This document shows, piece after piece, positions 59,724 through 64,000 of a stretch of DNA of 64,000 nucleotides. Source of the DNA: Poronia punctata (taxonomy: Eukaryota; Ascomycota; Sordariomycetes; Xylariales; Xylariaceae). The position numbers were made by a program, and so were the translations under genes. The stretch covers positions 17,305 through 81,304 of the forward strand of contig MU401632.1 of NCBI GenBank assembly GCA_022579005.1, read 5' to 3'. The notes under the pieces are model-generated. The model was not told where the DNA came from. It made no database searches and was given only the letters and a program-made list of their open reading frames with translations. Position 1 is the first letter of the stretch. Each line of letters starts with the position of its first letter.

Positions 59724-60080
59724 GTAAAGCTTTTGCGTTTAAATAGATAGCTATTTTATAATATAAAGTATAACTAATATATTGCAATATAATTAGCATG
59801 TATGCTAGTTACGCCTTACGTTATAAGGTAGCTATAAAACTAAAAAAGGCTAGCTTGATTTTTATTTTTATATATATAGCTATTATTATTGCGTTGCTTT
59901 TTAAACTTAAATACTTAGCTATTTATAATATATATAATATACTAAGTTATGCTTTTTAAAATACTTTTATAAAGCTATAATTAATATAAAGCCTTTAAAA
60001 CCTAGTTAATATGTTTACTTTAGCTAAACTTTTTTTAGTATAAAGTTAAAATAATCTTTAAAAACTTTTAATTTTATTAT
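59724..60080 (-). repeat. Right arm of the fold-back element, with an 85-bp insertion
   Basis: Reverse complement of 59184-59453, interrupted at 59749-59833. Outside the insertion it has about the same length as the left arm (272 against 270 bp). Confidence 0.75.
59749..59833. mobile_element. Nested 85-bp palindromic element
   Basis: Starts and ends with AGCT and is near-palindromic along about 35 bp from each end. Where the halves differ, the left half has T/A and the right half C/G, at about a dozen positions. It splits the right arm of the fold-back element, with a short AT or ATA duplication at the junction. Confidence 0.75.
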
Positions 60081-63000
60081 AATAGTAATTTTGCTTAAAT
60101 ATAAAACTTATAAAAGTTTTTTTTTATAAAACAAACTATATAAAAAAAAAAAAGCTAAAAATTAATAATATGCTTATATATATAAACGCGTATAAGCTAA
60201 AAATATAATAAGTTTTTAATATTGCTAATAATTTAATTAAAAAAATAAAAATAAAATATTAGCTTACTTTAAACTTTAAAAACTATAAAAATTAGCTAAA
60301 AGCCTTAGTATAAAAATAATATATTATAAAAAAACTTTAAAAATAACTAAATTATTATCGTTTAAAACCTAGTAGTAAAAGTTGTACAAATTAAGCTATA
60401 AAGCTAAAACTATAAAGTATAACTTAGCTAGCTTACTATTTTTAGTTTAATAAAACTATAAGAGTACAACTTAAAAAATACTTTTAATAGCAATTTAAAA
60501 GAATTAAAAATATAAAAAAACTAAAAAGAAACTAGAAAATAAATAGCTAAAAAACTAGCAAAACTAAAAAATAAGCAGCTAAAAAACTAAAAAAAACTAA
60601 AAAACTAAAAAAATTTAAATATTATAATAAATAAAAAAAAGTAGCGTATTTTATAAAGTACAAAAAAGGTTTGCTATACTTAAAGCTGTATATATGCAAG
60701 CTAGCAATTAAAAACTAAAGCAACTTAAAAATTAAACTTTTAATAAAAACTTTAAAAATTAATAGCTTGCTTAAGCAAAAATTTTAAAACTTTAACTAAA
60801 TATAAATACTAGCTAATAACTTTTTATTATATTTTCTTTTTAATCAATACTAGCTTTTTAATATATTTATACTTTATTATTTTAAGTTATATTATTTTAT
60901 ATAGTTTTTTTTATTTAATATGTTATTTTTTATAAAACTTTATAATTTTATAAATAAAAACTATAATTTAAGCTGCTACTTTATACTACTTAAACTTTTT
61001 ACTTTAAAATAATATAAAAATAGTTTATTAAACTTTATTTTTATTTAAAACATAATATTTTTAACTATTTACTTATACTTAGCTAGCTTTATTATACTTT
61101 TTATTATTAACTTAAAGCTTAAAGCTTTTAAATTAGTTAAAATTTTTACTTTATTATAACTTTTTAGCTAAAAACTTATTTTAACTTTTATTTTTAAAAC
61201 TTTAACTATAAGCTATAAAAACTTAACTTTAATTTTTACTAACTATTTTATTGCTTTTTTATATAACTTTTGCATTTTTTAGCAATATATAACCTACTTT
61301 AACCTTTTAAAGCATTTTAACTTTTTTTTTAATAGTACTAAAGCAATAAACTAGCTTAAAAAAGTTTTTTACTACTTTAACAATTATTATATAACTTTAA
61401 AAGCTTATATTTAACTATTGCTTTAATATGCTTTAACTTATAAAGTTTATAAGCAGTTAATTTTTTTTTTTAAAAACTATGTAAATTAAAACATTGCTTA
61501 TAATACTATTAAGCATTATTTTTGCTTAAATAATTTTAAGTAAAAATCTTTTACTATTACTATACTTTATAACTATAAAAAAATATTTTAATTAAATAAT
61601 ATTAAAAGCTTATATAAATATTTTTAATAACAATATTTTTTTTATTAAAATATTAAAGCTTATAATAAGCTATATTTTAATAAGATTATAGTTTAAACTT
61701 TTTTATAAAAAATACTTAACTTTATAATTTAAGCTATTTTTTTTTATTAACTAAAATTTAATAACTTTAAATAACTTACTTATAAAAACTTTTATAATAA
61801 GCTTAACTTTTAAGTAATAAACAAATCTTGCTTTTAAAAATATTAAAAATAAAGTAAAAAAATCTTAGCTTATTTAAAAAAAAGTTTAAGCTTTTTAAAA
61901 AACTTAATAAGCTTTTTTACTTATATTTTACTAAAGCTACTATAACTTAGCTTAAAAATTAATAAAATATTTAATAAGCAAAAAGTATAGCTATAGTTAA
62001 TAGCTAGCTAGTAACTATTTTAAAATAAAAGCTTATTACTATTATAAATAACTTTACTTTATATTTTTAAAAAATTAAAATTATAATAAGTTAGCTAAAA
62101 ATTACTATAAAAAAACAATATAAAATAATAAATTAACTAGCTTTTTAGCTTTTTATTAATTATAATTAGCAAAATATATAAGCTATAATATATTTAATAA
62201 ACTAGTAAAGCAATTATAATAAATAAAAACAAAGAAGTTATTAAAGCTATTTAAATTAAAAAATATTTAGTTATAAGTATTAAATATATTTAAAAAACTT
62301 TTACTTATAACAAAACTATTTAAAAATATATAACTTTAATAAAAATAAAATTATATACTTTAATAGTTAATAGCACTTTAAAAAAAAGCGCTTACTTAAG
62401 CACATTTAATATATTACTTTATTTAGTAACGTTATTATATTTAGCTAAAAGTATAAAAGTATTAAAATTAAAGCATTATACTATATTTAAAAAAACAACT
62501 TAGCTAAACACTATAACTTTTATTTTTTAGCATACTATAAACTTAAAAAGTATAATTTAATTTTATAAAATATAGCTTTTAAAATAGTATAATAATTATA
62601 AATTAAATATATTTAACTAATATAAGTAGCTAATACTTAAAATTAATAAAATACTTTAGCTATAAAAAACATTACTAATATTAAACTTTTTGCTTATATT
62701 AGTAATATAAGCACAGTTAAAGCTTTATACTAAAATAATAACTTGTTTATATATAAAAGCAAAAGCTATATTTATATAAACTAAACTTAAAATTTTATTT
62801 ATATTATTACTATTAACTTTAATAATATAAAAGTTATAAAAAAAGTTAAAAAAAGCAATAATAAAATAGCTACTAAAATATTTACTATTAATTAATATAA
62901 GCTACTTTTTATATAAGTTTACTTTAATTAAAAGCTTATAAAAGTTTTAGCTTAAAAAAATAAAAATATTTTGCTATAATTAAATATTTAACTAGTTATT

Positions 63001-63905
63001 TTAAAAGTTAAAATATTTAATTTACTTTTTACTCTTATAAAAACTATATTTAAAAGCAAAAAAGCTAATATAAAATAAGCACTTAATATTTATATAAAAG
63101 CTTAATAGTTATAAAATATTAAAGTTAACAAGCTACTTTTAAAAAAAGTTAATATTATGCTTAAAAACATAATTTTTAAAGTACTAAGCTACGTTAATAT
63201 ATTAATTTATTAAATTAGCTATATTATTTAAAACGTTATAATTAAAAGTAAAAAAACTATTTATATAATACTTAAAAATATTAAATATTAGTTTAGCTAA
63301 AAAAATAAAAGTTAACTTTTAATTAATGCTATAAACTTTAATAAGCTACTTAGCTTATAGCTTAATATATTTATACTTTTAAAATTAACTAATTACTTTA
63401 TAGCTTTAGTTTAATAAACTAATTTTTAGCTTATTAAAAATATATTATAATAAGCAACTAATATAAATAGCTATTTTTATATTAATATTATAATAATTAC
63501 TTTTAATATTTTATAAAACAATATTTAACTAAGTATTTAAAGCTTTAATTTAAAGCTAACTTTGTTTTAAATATTTTTTATAGCTTTAAAATAATATATA
63601 GTTATTAACTTTATTTAAACTTGCTTTAAAATTACTATTATTATAAGCATAAAAAAGCAAAATAAGCTTATTATAAAAATTATTAATATTAGTGCACAAG
63701 CTAGCCTTATTATTAAAATATATGTTTTAAAGCATGCTTTATTAATTTAATAAACTAGTGTTACTTAAAAAAGCTATAGCAATAATATTAAAAAAGTTAG
63801 CTATACTAATATTATTAAAACTAAAGTATAGCTTACTAAGCAAAGCGTTAACTTTTTATTATATATTATTTTAAAGCAATATATTTTATTTTTTTTGCTT
63901 TTAAG
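60081..63905. repeat. AT-rich subtelomeric block, RIP-like
   Basis: About 3.8 kb of extremely AT-rich DNA between the fold-back element and the telomere, with no open frame of 60 codons. Remaining C and G follow the same context pattern as 47348-53884. It may be a decayed subtelomeric element, but no protein trace can be read. Confidence 0.7.
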
Positions 63906-63911
63906 GTAGGG

Positions 63912-64000
63912 TTAGGGTTAGGGTTAGGGTTAGGGTTAGGGTTAGGGTTAGGGTTAGGGTTAGGGTTAGGGTTAGGGTTAGGGTTAGGGTTAGGGTTAGG
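63912..64000 (+). repeat. Telomere repeat array (TTAGGG)n, right chromosome end
   Basis: Fourteen perfect TTAGGG units plus TTAGG to the last base. The G-rich strand runs 5'->3' rightwards, as expected at a right end. The array is preceded by a variant GGTAGGG at 63905-63911. Confidence 0.98.

Larger units (their letters stand above)
59184..60080. mobile_element. Fold-back (long terminal-inverted-repeat) element, nonautonomous
   Basis: Left arm 59184-59453 (270 bp) matches the reverse complement of right arm 59724-60080, which is 357 bp because it carries an 85-bp insertion. Differences between arms are nearly all C/T or G/A transitions, as RIP-like mutation leaves. The 270-bp spacer (59454-59723) has no open frame of note. 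Outer ends are approximate. No transposase is present, so it would be a MITE or fold-back derivative. Confidence 0.75.

Overview
The window is the right-hand end of a chromosome of a filamentous ascomycete (Pezizomycotina; Sordariomycetes is my best guess from gene content, not proven). The evidence is short GT-AG introns of about 50-180 bp with CTAAC/CTGAC-like branch sites, fungal-type protein families, two extremely AT-rich blocks that look mutated by a RIP-like process, and a TTAGGG telomere array running into the last base.

Region 1 (1-46.7 kb) is ordinary gene-bearing DNA with 14 genes. On the plus strand: a LAMMER kinase cut by the left edge, a 727-aa protein of unknown function, the two-adenylation-domain DIP2/CPS1 protein, and ribosomal protein eL39. 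On the minus strand: an alpha/beta hydrolase, long-form tRNase Z, a GH16-like secreted glucanase, a Zn2Cys6 regulator, a flavin-reductase-like flavoprotein, an F-box protein, class II cAMP phosphodiesterase, an 800-aa conserved fungal protein, a secreted purple acid phosphatase, Arl1 and Skp1. I rebuilt exon structures by reading splice sites and checking reading phase across every junction. The least obvious case is pde1, whose first six codons lie 1,080 bp upstream of the rest.

Region 2 (47.3-53.9 kb) is a 6.5-kb AT-rich block with no open frame of 60 codons. A perfect 15-bp direct repeat flanks it, as a single large insertion that was then mutated would leave. Region 3 (53.9-59.2 kb) is a GC-normal island with two orphan genes, a kinase-like protein and a 192-aa protein, that converge on each other. 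Region 4 (59.2-63.9 kb) is again AT-rich. It begins with a fold-back element with 270-bp arms, one arm carrying a nested 85-bp palindromic insertion, and runs to the telomere (63912-64000).

Functional links are modest. An F-box protein and Skp1 (SCF ubiquitin ligase parts) lie 25 kb apart, and arl1 and rpl39 share a divergent promoter region. Nothing in the gene-bearing part looks like a biosynthetic cluster. The most unusual signals are in the AT-rich blocks: near-total loss of TpC/GpA while ApC and GpC survive, the 15-bp flanking repeat, and the nested palindromes whose halves differ almost only by C/T and G/A transitions.
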